The notes below the pieces were generated by a model. The model saw only the letters and a program-made list of their open reading frames with translations, was not told the origin of the DNA and made no database searches. The position numbers were made by a program, and so were the translations under genes. Positions 7,171 through 15,196 of a stretch of 64,000 nt of DNA are shown here, one piece after another (position 1 is the first letter of the stretch; every line of letters starts with the position of its first letter). Origin of the DNA: CADEED01 sp963839685 (GTDB lineage Bacteria > Pseudomonadota > Gammaproteobacteria > Steroidobacterales > Steroidobacteraceae). The stretch spans positions 806,001 to 870,000 of the forward strand of contig CAWIVS010000012.1 in the NCBI GenBank assembly GCA_963839685.1, written 5' to 3'.

Positions 7171-8172
7171 CTAGTGCGGCGCGAACTTGCCGGGGTCGAC
7201 ACCCTCGTCCGCCGTGCGTGGTTTCCAGCCACTTGTGCCGCGGATGATGCTGTCCGGGATCATCGCTTCGTCCCAGCCTTGCGATGATGGCGGTTCGTCA
7301 CCGATGCGCAGGATCGACAACCTGAGGGACGGCACGATCCACAGCCGCTGACGATGCGTGCCTTCCAGCCACGCCACGTCATGCGCGGCGAATTCTCCGT
7401 CGACACGCGTGAAAAATCCGCGCGGCGAATCTTTGTGGACCGGTGTGAGCATGAGGCTCACGTAACGCGGCGGCGTGAGCTGGTTACCCTGGAAGACACC
7501 ATCGTGGGCCAGCAGCTCCCCAAGTCGCATCCAGTCGCCGACGCGCGCACGCACGCAACAGCCCGCCACGACGCCTTGCGGCCGCCGGCCGTCACCGGCG
7601 CGAAACTCCAGCGAACCGCCTTCCATCGGCATCCACAGGCGTTCGGCAACGAGTTGCGGATACGGCTGCGACGTCACGCGCTCGAGCACCTGCGCCAGCG
7701 CGTCCGTGGAATCGTCTGGCGACATTTCTTGCACGTCCTGCGCCAGCAACTGCCGTAGTGTGATCGCACCATGCTGCGCGCCGGCGTCCGCCATGTAGTT
7801 AGACAATGGCGCGTCGAGATTGATGATCAGGCGATCGTTCATCGCCGAGCCAATCGCGAGCGCCAGCAGCACCGGTGCGAACCCGGGCTCGACCGTCGTA
7901 TCGGCGGAGGTGCCTTCCCAGTATTTTTCGAACACCACGTGCCCTCCGAGCCCCACGAGCAGCGCGCGCGTGTTGCGCGCGCCCGCATAAGCCACTGCTG
8001 CTTCGAGTGCCTGTGGGTCGACCCCTGCTTCTTGCGCCGATACCCGGGGCTGCGGCGGCCCAGGAGTCAGGCTCACGACGACCGGCGGTGCTTCCTTGTC
8101 CGCGAAGCGATAGAGGAGGAATCCGGCCAGTGCGAGGCCGATGGTCGTGCCGATGAAACCAAGTTTGCTCAT
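7171..8172 (-). CDS. Serine hydrolase / beta-lactamase-fold protein with apparently lost catalytic motif
   Basis: A 333-residue protein with an N-terminal membrane helix (about residues 5-22), so it is anchored facing the periplasm. The middle resembles class C beta-lactamase/esterase-type hydrolases: FEKYWEG, then LALAIGSAMNDRLI, DAPLSNYM and ITLRQLLAQ. In active family members a Ser-x-x-Lys precedes the LALAIG-type helix. Here that place reads EPGFAPVL, with neither Ser nor Lys, so it may be a pseudoenzyme. Its ATG overlaps the stop of the upstream ABC ATPase by 4 bases, which indicates cotranscription. Confidence 0.7.
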   Translation of the reverse strand: MSKLGFIGTTIGLALAGFLLYRFADKEAPPVVVSLTPGPPQPRVSAQEAGVDPQALEAAVAYAGARNTRALLVGLGGHVVFEKYWEGTSADTTVEPGFAPVLLALAIGSAMNDRLIINLDAPLSNYMADAGAQHGAITLRQLLAQDVQEMSPDDSTDALAQVLERVTSQPYPQLVAERLWMPMEGGSLEFRAGDGRRPQGVVAGCCVRARVGDWMRLGELLAHDGVFQGNQLTPPRYVSLMLTPVHKDSPRGFFTRVDGEFAAHDVAWLEGTHRQRLWIVPSLRLSILRIGDEPPSSQGWDEAMIPDSIIRGTSGWKPRTADEGVDPGKFAPH

Positions 8173-9668
8173 GCGTCACCGAGAGCATGACACGTGACGG
8201 CACGTCCCTGCTCGAGCTCGAGGACATGCGTGGTGCGCGCGGGCCACTCGTCACGATGATGGGTTGCGATCACGCAGCTGCCACCAGCCTCGAGCCAGGT
8301 GTTGAGCCGGCGCGCGAGATCCGCGCGCGTCGCCCGATCCAGTCCGGCAAACGGTTCATCGAGCAATGCCAGCGCCGGTTCGCGCGCCCAGGCGCGCGCG
8401 AATAACACCCGGCGCGCCAGTCCGTATGAAAGCTCGGCGAGTGTGCGCTGGCGCAACCCGAAGATGCCAAAGCGCCGCAGGGCGCGATCAGCGTGCTGGC
8501 GGTCGCGCCGGGTGAGGGGATCGTTGAGACCGATGCTGGCATATCGACCAGACGCCACGGCTTCAATGACGGGCATTCGCGGCTGGTGCCAGGTCTGCAG
8601 ATGCGGCGCGACATAGGCGGTGCGCAGCTTGAAGGCTTCGAGAGGCACGCCTGGCACGATGCCGCGGCGCTCGATGCTTCCACCCGCCGCCACCGCGTGG
8701 TCGCCATAGAGCGTGCGCAACAGTGTCGATTTGCCCGAGCCATTCGGGCCATGCACTACCCAGCATTCTCCGGCGGCGACTTCGACCTTCACGCCGCGCA
8801 GGATGCACACGTCATCGACGTGCACATCCGCGTGTCGCAAGGCCACCAGCACACGCCGGCGCTCGACCGATCTGACTGGCGCGCGCACCGCCGGAGCCAG
8901 GAAAGCCTGCGCCTCCTGCCGCAGCAGCTGGCGTGCCGGTGCCGCGCGCAGCACGCTGGCCCGCTTGACGCGCCCGCCGTCGAGCTCGAGCAGGTGGGTC
9001 ATCACGTCAGGCACGTCGCCGTGACGGTGCGTGGCGAAAACCCAGGGCATCGCCGAGCGCGCCGTGCTCGCCAGCCATTTCTGCAGGCGCGCGTGGTTGC
9101 GCGCATCGAGCCCGTTCGCGACTTCGTCGAGCAGCAGCAGTCGCGGCCGGCTGGCGAGCGCGCGCGCAATCAATACCAGGCGCCGTTCGCCGTATGACAG
9201 CGTGAGAAAACGCCGCTCTGCAAGCTGCGCGATTCCGAGCCGCCCTAACAATCCTGCGACACGCTCGCCTTCCCGAGCAGTCAGCTCGCGCATGGGAATG
9301 TCGGTGCGATGCAACCCGGTACCGATCACCTCGCTGGCGCGGAAATTCCACTCGTAATGTTCGTAGCGGTCCTGCCGCTCGGCGCCGACATAGGCGATCT
9401 CGTCGGCGACGCCGGCCGGCGTGTCGAAACTTTCGCCACGCAGGCGGTAGCGGCGCAGGCCATGAGCGCCTGGCTTGGGCCAAACCGCGCCCGACAGCAG
9501 TTTCAGCAATTGCGTCTTGCCCGCGCCGTTGCCGCCGATGAGCAGCCAGCGCTGTCCCGGAAGGATCCGCCAGTTGATGTCGCGCAGCACGGCGCGTCCG
9601 CCGCGATCCAGATCGATGCGGCGCAGGGTGACGGCGAGCTGGGAGTCGGAGACGCGGGCACTCGGCAT
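8169..9668 (-). CDS. Tandem-domain ABC ATPase, ModF/PhrA-like
   Basis: A 499-residue protein with two ABC domains. Domain 1 has Walker A GGNGAGKT (about residue 45), signature LSYGERR and Walker B LLLLDEVANGLD. Domain 2 has Walker A GPNGSGKST, signature LSYGLARR and Walker B LALLDEPFAGLD. There is no membrane segment or permease partner. This architecture, a cytosolic double ATPase with short linkers, is that of ModF (photorepair protein PhrA), whose function is poorly known. It is translationally coupled to the degenerate serine hydrolase downstream. It could also be a general non-transport ABC-F-like protein, but the signatures fit ModF better. Confidence 0.8.
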   Translation of the reverse strand: MPSARVSDSQLAVTLRRIDLDRGGRAVLRDINWRILPGQRWLLIGGNGAGKTQLLKLLSGAVWPKPGAHGLRRYRLRGESFDTPAGVADEIAYVGAERQDRYEHYEWNFRASEVIGTGLHRTDIPMRELTAREGERVAGLLGRLGIAQLAERRFLTLSYGERRLVLIARALASRPRLLLLDEVANGLDARNHARLQKWLASTARSAMPWVFATHRHGDVPDVMTHLLELDGGRVKRASVLRAAPARQLLRQEAQAFLAPAVRAPVRSVERRRVLVALRHADVHVDDVCILRGVKVEVAAGECWVVHGPNGSGKSTLLRTLYGDHAVAAGGSIERRGIVPGVPLEAFKLRTAYVAPHLQTWHQPRMPVIEAVASGRYASIGLNDPLTRRDRQHADRALRRFGIFGLRQRTLAELSYGLARRVLFARAWAREPALALLDEPFAGLDRATRADLARRLNTWLEAGGSCVIATHHRDEWPARTTHVLELEQGRAVTCHALGDA

Positions 9669-9701
9669 GCGAGCGCCGCAGCTTACCTCAACGGAGGCCG
9701 C

Positions 9702-10580
9702 TCAAGAGACGGCGAGCGATGCGATCGGCTGGTCGGTCGGCAGCCGTGCGTCCGGCGCGTAGGCAGGTTCGTGGGCGCGGGCGAACAGCGACTCGAAGTC
9801 CGCGTCGAGCACGCTGTCGAACAGTTGCTCGATGTCGTCCAGCACGAAATAGGTCTTCTGGTAGGAGTCGATCAGGTAGTTGGTGCGCAACACGCGCTGC
9901 AGATCGAAGGCGATACGCGCCGGACCACTGGCCTTGGTGGCGTATATCGTTTCGCCGCTCGAGGAGAGAATTCCCGCGCCGTAGGCACGCAAGCCGCGCG
10001 AAGTTGCGACCAGGCCGAATTCCACGGTGTACCAGTACAGGCGCGCCAGCATCTTCAGGGCCGCGGGCTCGCGCGCATGAGCACCGATCGCGCCGTACGC
10101 CTGGATGAAATTCGCGAAGACGGTGTGCGCAAGCATGGGCACGTGACCGAAGAAATCGTGGAACAGGTCCGGTTCCACCAGGTAATCGAGCTCTTCGCGG
10201 CGGCGCATCCACACCGTGACGGGGAAACGACGCTCGGCCAGGTGCGCGAAAAAATCGGCTTCCGGGATCAGTCCCGGCACGCCGATGACTTCGAAGCCGG
10301 TCAGCCGTTGCAGCCGCTCGCTCGCCTCTTCCAGCACCGGGATGGTGTGCGCATCGGCTCCTAACAAACGCAGCCCCGCCATGAATTCCGGGGCCGCGTG
10401 ATCGGCCATCAGTGCCGATTGCCGTTCATAGAGGGTGCGCCAGATGGCGTGCTCATCAGGGGTGTAGGCGTCGTATTGCTGCTGGACGCGGAAATCGGGG
10501 CCGGCGCTGGCGTAATCGCCGCGCAGCTTGACGGCCTCCTGTGCGGGGGCGACGGGTAATCGGGCCATGGGGCGCATCAT
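9702..10580 (-). CDS. phhA: Phenylalanine 4-monooxygenase
   Basis: Hydroxylates phenylalanine to tyrosine with tetrahydropterin and non-haem iron, the first step of phenylalanine catabolism. The 292-residue length matches bacterial single-domain enzymes. The iron ligands are visible as LFHDFFGHVP (two His) and the Glu of YWYTVEFGL. Start codons at 10580, 10577 and 10568 are all possible; the first has a G-rich stretch just upstream. The gene is divergent from an Lrp-type regulator 102 bases away, which is the usual arrangement for amino-acid-responsive control. Confidence 0.95.
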   Translation of the reverse strand: MMRPMARLPVAPAQEAVKLRGDYASAGPDFRVQQQYDAYTPDEHAIWRTLYERQSALMADHAAPEFMAGLRLLGADAHTIPVLEEASERLQRLTGFEVIGVPGLIPEADFFAHLAERRFPVTVWMRRREELDYLVEPDLFHDFFGHVPMLAHTVFANFIQAYGAIGAHAREPAALKMLARLYWYTVEFGLVATSRGLRAYGAGILSSSGETIYATKASGPARIAFDLQRVLRTNYLIDSYQKTYFVLDDIEQLFDSVLDADFESLFARAHEPAYAPDARLPTDQPIASLAVS

Positions 10581-10682
10581 CCCCCGTCTGATTGCCGGAA
10601 AATGGCCATCTCTGTCAGGAAAAGCCGCATTCTTGAGTGCCTTTCACTAGAATATTCAGATTCGTGGCTAATATCGCCAATT
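10581..10682. promoter_or_regulatory. Divergent control region between phhA and the Lrp-type regulator
   Basis: The only AT-rich stretch of the neighbourhood. It includes an 8-base perfect palindrome GAATATTC at 10651-10658 and a TAATAT hexamer at 10670-10675 just before the regulator start. Lrp/AsnC dimers favour AT-rich palindromic DNA, so this is the natural operator candidate. No textbook -35/-10 pair stands out on either strand. Confidence 0.4.
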
Positions 10683-11159
10683 ATGAAACTCGACAAGACT
10701 GACCGACGAATCCTGGATGTGCTGCAACGCGATGGGCGGATCAGCGTGACGGACCTGGCCGAGCAGGTGGGCCTTTCGCCCACTCCGTGCGCGCGGCGTA
10801 TTCGTCAGTTGGAGACCTCAGGTCTGATCCAGGGATACGCGGCAATCGTGGATCCGAAACGTGCCGGTCAGACCATCCAGGCCATCGTGCAGATAAAGCT
10901 GGCGCAACACTCCGATGAAATCGTCGAGCGTTTCCGGCGAACGCTGCTCGATCGGCCGGAAGTCCTGGCGTGTTACACCATGACCGGCGAGATGGATTTC
11001 CTGTTGCACGTGATCGTGCGTGACATCGAGGCACTTTCGGACTTCACCATGCGCCGCCTGTTGCGCGTGCCCGGCGTGCGCGACGTGACCTCTTCCATCG
11101 TGCTGGAAACCGTCAAGCGTTCGCCGGTCATCCCGCTCGAGGAGCTCGCGCCGGAGTAG
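10683..11159 (+). CDS. Lrp/AsnC family transcriptional regulator
   Basis: A 158-residue regulator. Its N-terminal winged helix-turn-helix is MKLDKTDRRILDVLQRDGRI followed by VTDLAEQVGLSPTPCARRI; the C-terminal RAM/ligand domain runs from about residue 65. The ATG at 10683 is chosen because the family starts there; the frame stays open upstream to 10602 without homology. Members sense amino acids and form octamers. Divergent placement beside phhA suggests it senses an aromatic amino acid and controls phenylalanine breakdown, which is inference. It has no clear ribosome site, so it could be weakly translated or leaderless. Confidence 0.9.
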   Translation: MKLDKTDRRILDVLQRDGRISVTDLAEQVGLSPTPCARRIRQLETSGLIQGYAAIVDPKRAGQTIQAIVQIKLAQHSDEIVERFRRTLLDRPEVLACYTMTGEMDFLLHVIVRDIEALSDFTMRRLLRVPGVRDVTSSIVLETVKRSPVIPLEELAPE

Positions 11160-11232
11160 TGATGCCAAGGATGCAGCGGTCGATCGACGACCCAGCCGGC
11201 CAGTTGCGGCGGATGCAGACTGCCCGCGCGCG

Positions 11233-11253
11233 ACAGCCGCGCAAGGCGGCTGT
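11233..11253. terminator. Hairpin between convergent Lrp-type and sigma-factor genes
   Basis: Perfect 8-base arms ACAGCCGC and GCGGCTGT around GCAAG, inside the 115-base gap between two genes that converge. No clear T-run follows, so termination efficiency is uncertain. Confidence 0.4.
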
Positions 11254-11274
11254 TGAGACTGCGCATCCCCACGA

Positions 11275-11973
11275 TCAGGCAGGCAGGCGCGCGAGCACGC
11301 TTTCCACCACGCGATCGCAACGTTCGGCGCCGAAATCGAAGATATCCGAGCTCTCGCTCTGCAGCAGTCGTGACAGCTCACCGCGCAGCTGGCGCTGCGC
11401 GCGGAACAGCCGCGTACGAACCGTGGAAGCATTGAGGTCCAGGCATTCGGCCGTCTCGCGCACGTCGAGCCCTTCGACCACGCGCAGCACGAACACCATG
11501 CGGAAATTTTCCGGCAGCGCATCGACGGCGTGCTCTATGAGCGCGCGGGCATGCGCCGCTTCCACGAATTGATCCGCGGTTTGTGATTCAGGCGAAGCCG
11601 ACTCCGGGCTCACCAGTTCCTCACCGATGTCGTCGATCGAAACCGTGTCGCCGCGCTCCCGCCGGCGCATCATGAGCGCTTCGTTGAGCGCCACGCGGGT
11701 CAGCCACGAGCTGAACTTGCCCGTCGGCCGGTACGAGTCGAGCTTGGTGAAAGCCCGTAGATAGGCTTCCTGCACCGCATCTTCGGCCGCGCTGGAATCA
11801 CGCAGGATGGTGCGCGTGACACGGAACAACCTGCGATTGTGCCGGCGCATCAGCGCCTCGAACGCCATGCGATTGCGGTCGCGCGCCAACTCGACCAGGC
11901 GTTCGTCCGTCAGGTCGCTCAGGACGCGCCAGTCGCCGGGACGCGTGGAGATATCGAGGGCTTCGCGATTCAT
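11275..11973 (-). CDS. RNA polymerase ECF-type sigma-70 factor
   Basis: A 232-residue sigma factor with region 2 (about residues 30-95: AFEALMRRHNRRLFR, DAVQEAYLRAF, GKFSSWLTRVALNEAL) and region 4 (about 140-195: ALPENFRMVFVLRVVEGLDV and TVRTRLFRAQRQLR). ATG 11973 fits the family; the longer frame to 12057 lacks homology. No anti-sigma gene follows, because the next gene is convergent. On the minus strand, a GGGAAC hexamer and a related GGGAGC sit 19 bases apart shortly upstream. These are possible self-promoter elements, since ECF -35 boxes are often GGAAC-like. The regulon is unknown. Confidence 0.9.
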   Translation of the reverse strand: MNREALDISTRPGDWRVLSDLTDERLVELARDRNRMAFEALMRRHNRRLFRVTRTILRDSSAAEDAVQEAYLRAFTKLDSYRPTGKFSSWLTRVALNEALMMRRRERGDTVSIDDIGEELVSPESASPESQTADQFVEAAHARALIEHAVDALPENFRMVFVLRVVEGLDVRETAECLDLNASTVRTRLFRAQRQLRGELSRLLQSESSDIFDFGAERCDRVVESVLARLPA

Positions 11974-12115
11974 GCCCCAAGAATGCTCCCATTGCAGACA
12001 ATGTTCCCGTTGTCGCCAGTACTGCGCATATTTTTGCAGCATCACGGTCGGAAACATCCGACACCGCCCACCGCGTCGGCGGCGCTAATCTTCGGGGAAA
12101 GCGATGAGGTGCCCC

Positions 12116-12511
12116 ATGGCCGACAGCGTACTGCCCTTTCTCATGTTCGAAGGCCAGGCCGAAGAGGCCATGCGGTTCTATGTCTCGCTTTTTTACGGCG
12201 CCAAGGTGATCGAGATCGCACGCTACGGAAAGGGCGCACCCGGTGCCGAGGGCACCATCAGTCGCGCGACGTTTTCGATCGGTGGGCAAAACATCATGTG
12301 CACCGATAGCTACGTCAAACACGGATTCACGTTCACCCCTTCGATCTCTTTGTTCGTGCAGTGCACGTCGATCGAGCGCATGAAGCTGCTGGTGGAAAGA
12401 TTGTCCGAGGGCGGCAAGGTGTACATGCCGCTCGATAACTACGGATTCAGCAAACTATTCGCCTGGGTCGGCGACCGGTTTGGCGTGACCTGGCAGTTGA
12501 GCCTGGGGTGA
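12116..12511 (+). CDS. PhnB-like VOC family protein
   Basis: A 131-residue protein of the vicinal-oxygen-chelate superfamily, PhnB/3-demethylubiquinone-methyltransferase-like branch. Visible marks are PFLMFEGQAEEAMRFYVSLF at the start, a central SIGGQNIMCTD strand, and the end LFAWVGDRFGVTWQL. Such proteins are small dimers of mostly unknown substrate. ATG 12116 is preferred over 12104 because GAGG lies 5-6 bases upstream of it. It is divergent from the ECF sigma gene. The first tRNA fragment starts two bases after its stop codon. Confidence 0.82.
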   Translation: MADSVLPFLMFEGQAEEAMRFYVSLFYGAKVIEIARYGKGAPGAEGTISRATFSIGGQNIMCTDSYVKHGFTFTPSISLFVQCTSIERMKLLVERLSEGGKVYMPLDNYGFSKLFAWVGDRFGVTWQLSLG

Positions 12512-12512
12512 G

Positions 12513-12543
12513 TGGCGCGCCCGGACGGATTCGAATTCCCGAC
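12513..12543 (-). repeat. tRNA-Arg 3'-end fragment 1 (candidate att site)
   Basis: Bases 12513-12535 are identical to the CCA end, acceptor 3' strand and part of the T-arm of the intact tRNA at 15107-15183, in the same orientation. Similarity fades by 12543 and the rest of the tRNA is absent. It lies two bases after the VOC gene stop. Confidence 0.8.
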
Positions 12544-12570
12544 GTGGTCCAAAGTGATCCGAGAATCAGG

Positions 12571-13773
12571 TCACTCTTTCCGGAAAAATCTCGCGTTGCA
12601 CACCTCCAGCGATATGCCCTGCGGTGCATATTCTTCGAACTCGGTAGAAGTGATGCCCTTGCTGACTTTCAAGTAGGTTGATGCGTCGCCGGAGCGACAG
12701 GCGTAGGAGGCGAAGACTGCCCGATTCGAGGGCGCCGGATACTTCTTCAGCAACGCGTCAAAGCCCGAACGCATGCGCGACCAGTCGACGCTAGAGTCCT
12801 TGAAGAAACCAAGATCACTTCCGCTATGGGAATCGAGTTGCCAGTAGAGAAGCGTGTACAGGATCTCACCTTCCGTATTTCTACTGGCAGCAACCTGCGC
12901 ACGGATGAAGGTGTCCGCGTCAACATAGTTGCCACCCCATCGCGGCGCTAGTTGACGTAGCGCAGCCTTGTGGATTGGGTAGTAGCCCGGAAAGCGCTTG
13001 ATGCCTTCCTCGAAGAGGTTCATGAGTTCCTCATCTTCGATATTCGCGTCAATACCGATCTTGATTGCCTGCTCGTACCATGTTGGCAGCCGATCGCTTA
13101 CCGAGCGGACGGCCATGATCTTTTGCCAGGCCTGGCGACTGCGTTCTGCAAAGAGTGACCAGCCTTCGTCCGTGACAGTTGAGGAGTATCCACCGCCGCG
13201 GGCCCGCCACGCCGCACCATGCAACTGCATCGCAGGGAGGATCGGTGCGAAGGCCGATTTCGGAAACTGGCGCTGATACTCCGCAAGCCCTTTCTGCATG
13301 CTCTTGTCTGTTACCTCTTCCATATGCTCAAGGGAGGACTCGATACCCGATGTGAGCTGGTGCAGTTCGAGTCTGCCGTCCGGTGCGCGCTTTCCCGACG
13401 CGGCAAGCGACTCCACGAGATCTTCCAGTTTCTTCCACTCTCCATTGCGCAGGGCCTGCTGGCCCACCCACAAAGGGTTTTCCCGGAACAAAGCCAAAGA
13501 AGCCTGCACTTCGCGATCCTTTGCCTCTCGCGCTGCGCGGGCCTCGCGAAGCGGCTTTTCTGCCAGCGCTTCGCTGGCCTCGCGCGCGGCAATATCGGCC
13601 ATGACCTTGCGCCGAGACTCGGCCACTCGAGCCGCGTGCGCCTCGATGGCGGCGCGGGCCGCCTCTGCCCGGTCTGCATCTCGACGGGCAAAAGTTCTCG
13701 CGAGCTCCCAGCCAACAGCCACGCATAGCAGAGCTGCGATTGCCGCTGCAATCAACCGCTTCTTTTTCGACAT
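12571..13773 (-). CDS. Membrane-anchored protein of unknown function (TPR-like, DUF4034-like)
   Basis: A product of about 400 residues starting MSKKKRLIAAAIAALLC, a basic N terminus followed by one membrane helix. An Ala/Arg/Glu-rich coiled-coil-like stretch follows (about residues 30-90), and then a helical domain with regularly spaced Trp, Tyr and Ala. Phrases such as YYPIHKAALRQLAPRWGG and LPTWYEQAIKIG recall DUF4034-type proteins, which I cannot confirm without a search. The ATG at 13773 is preferred over the longer frame to 13824 because the hydrophobic signal begins there. It is the only sizeable gene of islet A and is less GC-rich than the core genes, so it was probably acquired. Confidence 0.7.
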   Translation of the reverse strand: MSKKKRLIAAAIAALLCVAVGWELARTFARRDADRAEAARAAIEAHAARVAESRRKVMADIAAREASEALAEKPLREARAAREAKDREVQASLALFRENPLWVGQQALRNGEWKKLEDLVESLAASGKRAPDGRLELHQLTSGIESSLEHMEEVTDKSMQKGLAEYQRQFPKSAFAPILPAMQLHGAAWRARGGGYSSTVTDEGWSLFAERSRQAWQKIMAVRSVSDRLPTWYEQAIKIGIDANIEDEELMNLFEEGIKRFPGYYPIHKAALRQLAPRWGGNYVDADTFIRAQVAASRNTEGEILYTLLYWQLDSHSGSDLGFFKDSSVDWSRMRSGFDALLKKYPAPSNRAVFASYACRSGDASTYLKVSKGITSTEFEEYAPQGISLEVCNARFFRKE

Positions 13774-14051
13774 GAGTCCGGCCAAAACTGAATACAACAG
13801 ACTCAATCGTATCGGTCGTCGCATGCTCGTTCAGGACATCGTTCACAATTGCGCCCGCCCGGAGAGATTGTTGCCCGCGGTACCCGCGGACAATCCCTCG
13901 CATGGAATGCTCGGGACCAAACGTCGAAGCGGCGTTTGTCCAACGCGGAACAAAGTGGGCGCTTGATTCGACAGTATCCGCCGCGTCGTCGAACTCACCG
14001 ACCACACACTATTGCGGTGATCGAAAAGCACGACGACCGACGGGCGGGAAG

Positions 14052-14108
14052 CTTTGGAATGAAATGGCTCCCAGCGCGAAGCGCGCGAGGGGCCATTTCA
14101 TTTCAAAG
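14052..14108. repeat. Long hairpin abutting tRNA fragment 2
   Basis: Seventeen-base outer arms (14052-14068 and 14092-14108) pair with one G-T wobble, and an inner GCGCG stem extends the structure. The right arm ends exactly where tRNA fragment 2 begins. The roughly 280 bases between it and the start of the upstream minus-strand gene hold nothing else that I recognise. Confidence 0.6.
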
Positions 14109-14155
14109 TGGCGCGTCCGGAGAGATTCGAACTCCCGACCACTTGGTTCGAAGCC
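14109..14155 (-). repeat. tRNA-Arg 3'-half fragment 2 (candidate att site)
   Basis: Forty-seven bases align with the 3' half of tRNA-Arg(TCG), from the anticodon loop (TTCGAAGCC on the plus strand) through the T-arm to the CCA end, with about six mismatches. The 5' half is missing. The mismatches indicate that this copy came from a related tRNA gene or has drifted. Confidence 0.75.
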
Positions 14156-14298
14156 GAAAAAAGCCTCACCTGCGCACATCCCGGCACATGCTCACACAAT
14201 GACTTAGCTGTGTGGGCTCGGGTGCAAAAGTGGCGGTTTGAGGTCGCTTGTGTGCCAAGGATGTGCCAAGGAATTGCTTCCAGGAGCTGCGCGCCGAA

Positions 14299-14337
14299 GC
14301 CGAGGAGCCGCTAACAACGCATCCCCGGCTCCTCGGC
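14299..14337. terminator. Perfect 12-base inverted repeat in the islet B leader
   Basis: Arms GCCGAGGAGCCG and CGGCTCCTCGGC around a 15-base loop. It lies in the 292-base stretch (14156-14447) before the SHOCT gene. That stretch otherwise shows a TGTGCCAAGGATGTGCCAAG direct duplication at about 14250-14273 and no supported gene. The hairpin could be a terminator or a protein-binding palindrome. Confidence 0.45.
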
Positions 14338-14447
14338 ATTCTCGGGCAGAATGACAGCATGAAGTTCGATCCCGAGCGAGTTCTATACAGATTTCGCCTG
14401 ACACGTACCTGCTGACACGAAACAGCAAGGCCGGAATATTCGCGAGC

Positions 14448-14822
14448 ATGTCAAAGCTAAAAGTGGCAACTATCCAGGAGGCAAACACTTTCGCTGCCAG
14501 TTTGGGGAAGGTTGCGATTCCCGTTTTCTTGCAGGAAAAGCCGGCGGGAGGGCCGGGACAGTGGCCCACAGTGGAGTATCAATTCCGCGTCGTGGAGAAG
14601 GACGATCCTGAAGTTAAGCGTACTGCCCTTCTTCCTCGGGCCGATGTTGTCGTGGAGTCCAATCAGAAAGTGACGGCAGATATCAAGGTCAAGGAAACAT
14701 CGGAGAAGCCTTCCGACCTTTACGCCGAACTTTTGAAGCTGGACGATCTGCGCAAACGGGGCATCCTAACTGAGGAAGAATTCCAGTCTCAGAAGAAAAA
14801 GCTTCTCGAAGGCAGCAAGTAG
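14448..14822 (+). CDS. SHOCT-domain protein of unknown function
   Basis: A 124-residue protein. Its C-terminal 30 residues (LLKLDDLRKRGILTEEEFQS and on) are a clear SHOCT motif, the short amphipathic domain found at the ends of many bacterial proteins and thought to aid oligomerisation. The N-terminal 80 residues are unrecognised, mixed alpha/beta, soluble and without a signal peptide. The gene is markedly less GC-rich than the surrounding chromosome. It is the main gene of islet B. The function is unknown. Confidence 0.75.
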   Translation: MSKLKVATIQEANTFAASLGKVAIPVFLQEKPAGGPGQWPTVEYQFRVVEKDDPEVKRTALLPRADVVVESNQKVTADIKVKETSEKPSDLYAELLKLDDLRKRGILTEEEFQSQKKKLLEGSK

Positions 14823-14904
14823 ACGTTGCGCTCGCTGACGCTTGCCGTTGGCGGGCGCTTAACATGGGCACTCAGCTGCCGATGGTCGGCGGTAGGGAGT
14901 TTCA

Positions 14905-15063
14905 ATGAGCGACAAAGCCGCAATGGTGCTGGCCGGTGCAATTCTGGTTGCCGCCGTCTTGAACTTTTTGACCAACCAATACAGGGCCGAGAACAACGGA
15001 GCTGGTGGCCAGATTTACATTTACAACACTGTAACTGGCTCGTCCGAGCGGGTCAGGCGTTGA
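14905..15063 (+). CDS. Small membrane peptide (52 residues), unknown
   Basis: Reads MSDKAAMVLAGAILVAAVLN and continues to a polar tail ending SSERVRR. One membrane helix spans about residues 6-23. AGGGAG sits 6-7 bases before the ATG, a good ribosome site. It lies 82 bases after the SHOCT gene on the same strand and 43 bases before the tRNA 3' end, inside islet B. Supporting it are the start signal, the helix and the position; there is no recognisable family. Confidence 0.55.
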   Translation: MSDKAAMVLAGAILVAAVLNFLTNQYRAENNGAGGQIYIYNTVTGSSERVRR

Positions 15064-15106
15064 GGGCGCTCACGTGGAGCTAACTGCCTGAGCTTACAAG
15101 GAAGAT

Positions 15107-15183
15107 TGGCGCGCCCGGACGGATTCGAACCGCCGACCACCTGGTTCGAAGCCAGGTGCTCTATCCAGCTGAGCTACGGGCGC
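15107..15183 (-). tRNA. tRNA-Arg (anticodon TCG), CCA encoded
   Basis: On the minus strand the gene runs from acceptor 5' strand GCGCCCG to CGGGCGC, discriminator G and an encoded CCA. The anticodon stem is CCTGG/CCAGG around loop CTTCGAA, giving anticodon TCG for CGA-family codons. The D-arm (TAGCTCAGCTGGATAGAGCA) and T-loop (TTCGAAT) are canonical. Its 3' end is the apparent integration site for the two islets downstream. Confidence 0.95.
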
Positions 15184-15196
15184 GTGGACGGCGATT

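Larger units (their letters stand above)
12513..15106. mobile_element. Two tandem integration islets downstream of tRNA-Arg(TCG)
   Basis: The region between the intact tRNA-Arg 3' end (15107) and a displaced 23-base exact copy of that end (12513-12535) is split by a second, diverged copy (14109-14155). This is the layout left by two successive site-specific insertions into a tRNA 3' end. Islet A (about 12544-14108) holds one membrane-anchored protein gene. Islet B (about 14156-15106) holds a SHOCT-domain gene and a 52-residue membrane peptide gene. Base composition and codon choice are visibly less GC-rich than the neighbours. No integrase is present, so these are remnants or elements moved in trans. 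Confidence 0.65.

Noticed and set aside
14156..14447. Remnant of a tyrosine integrase in islet B
   Set aside because: The TGTGCCAAGGATGTGCCAAG duplication and tRNA-proximal position made this tempting, but no integrase motif (R...HxxR...Y) is readable in any frame.
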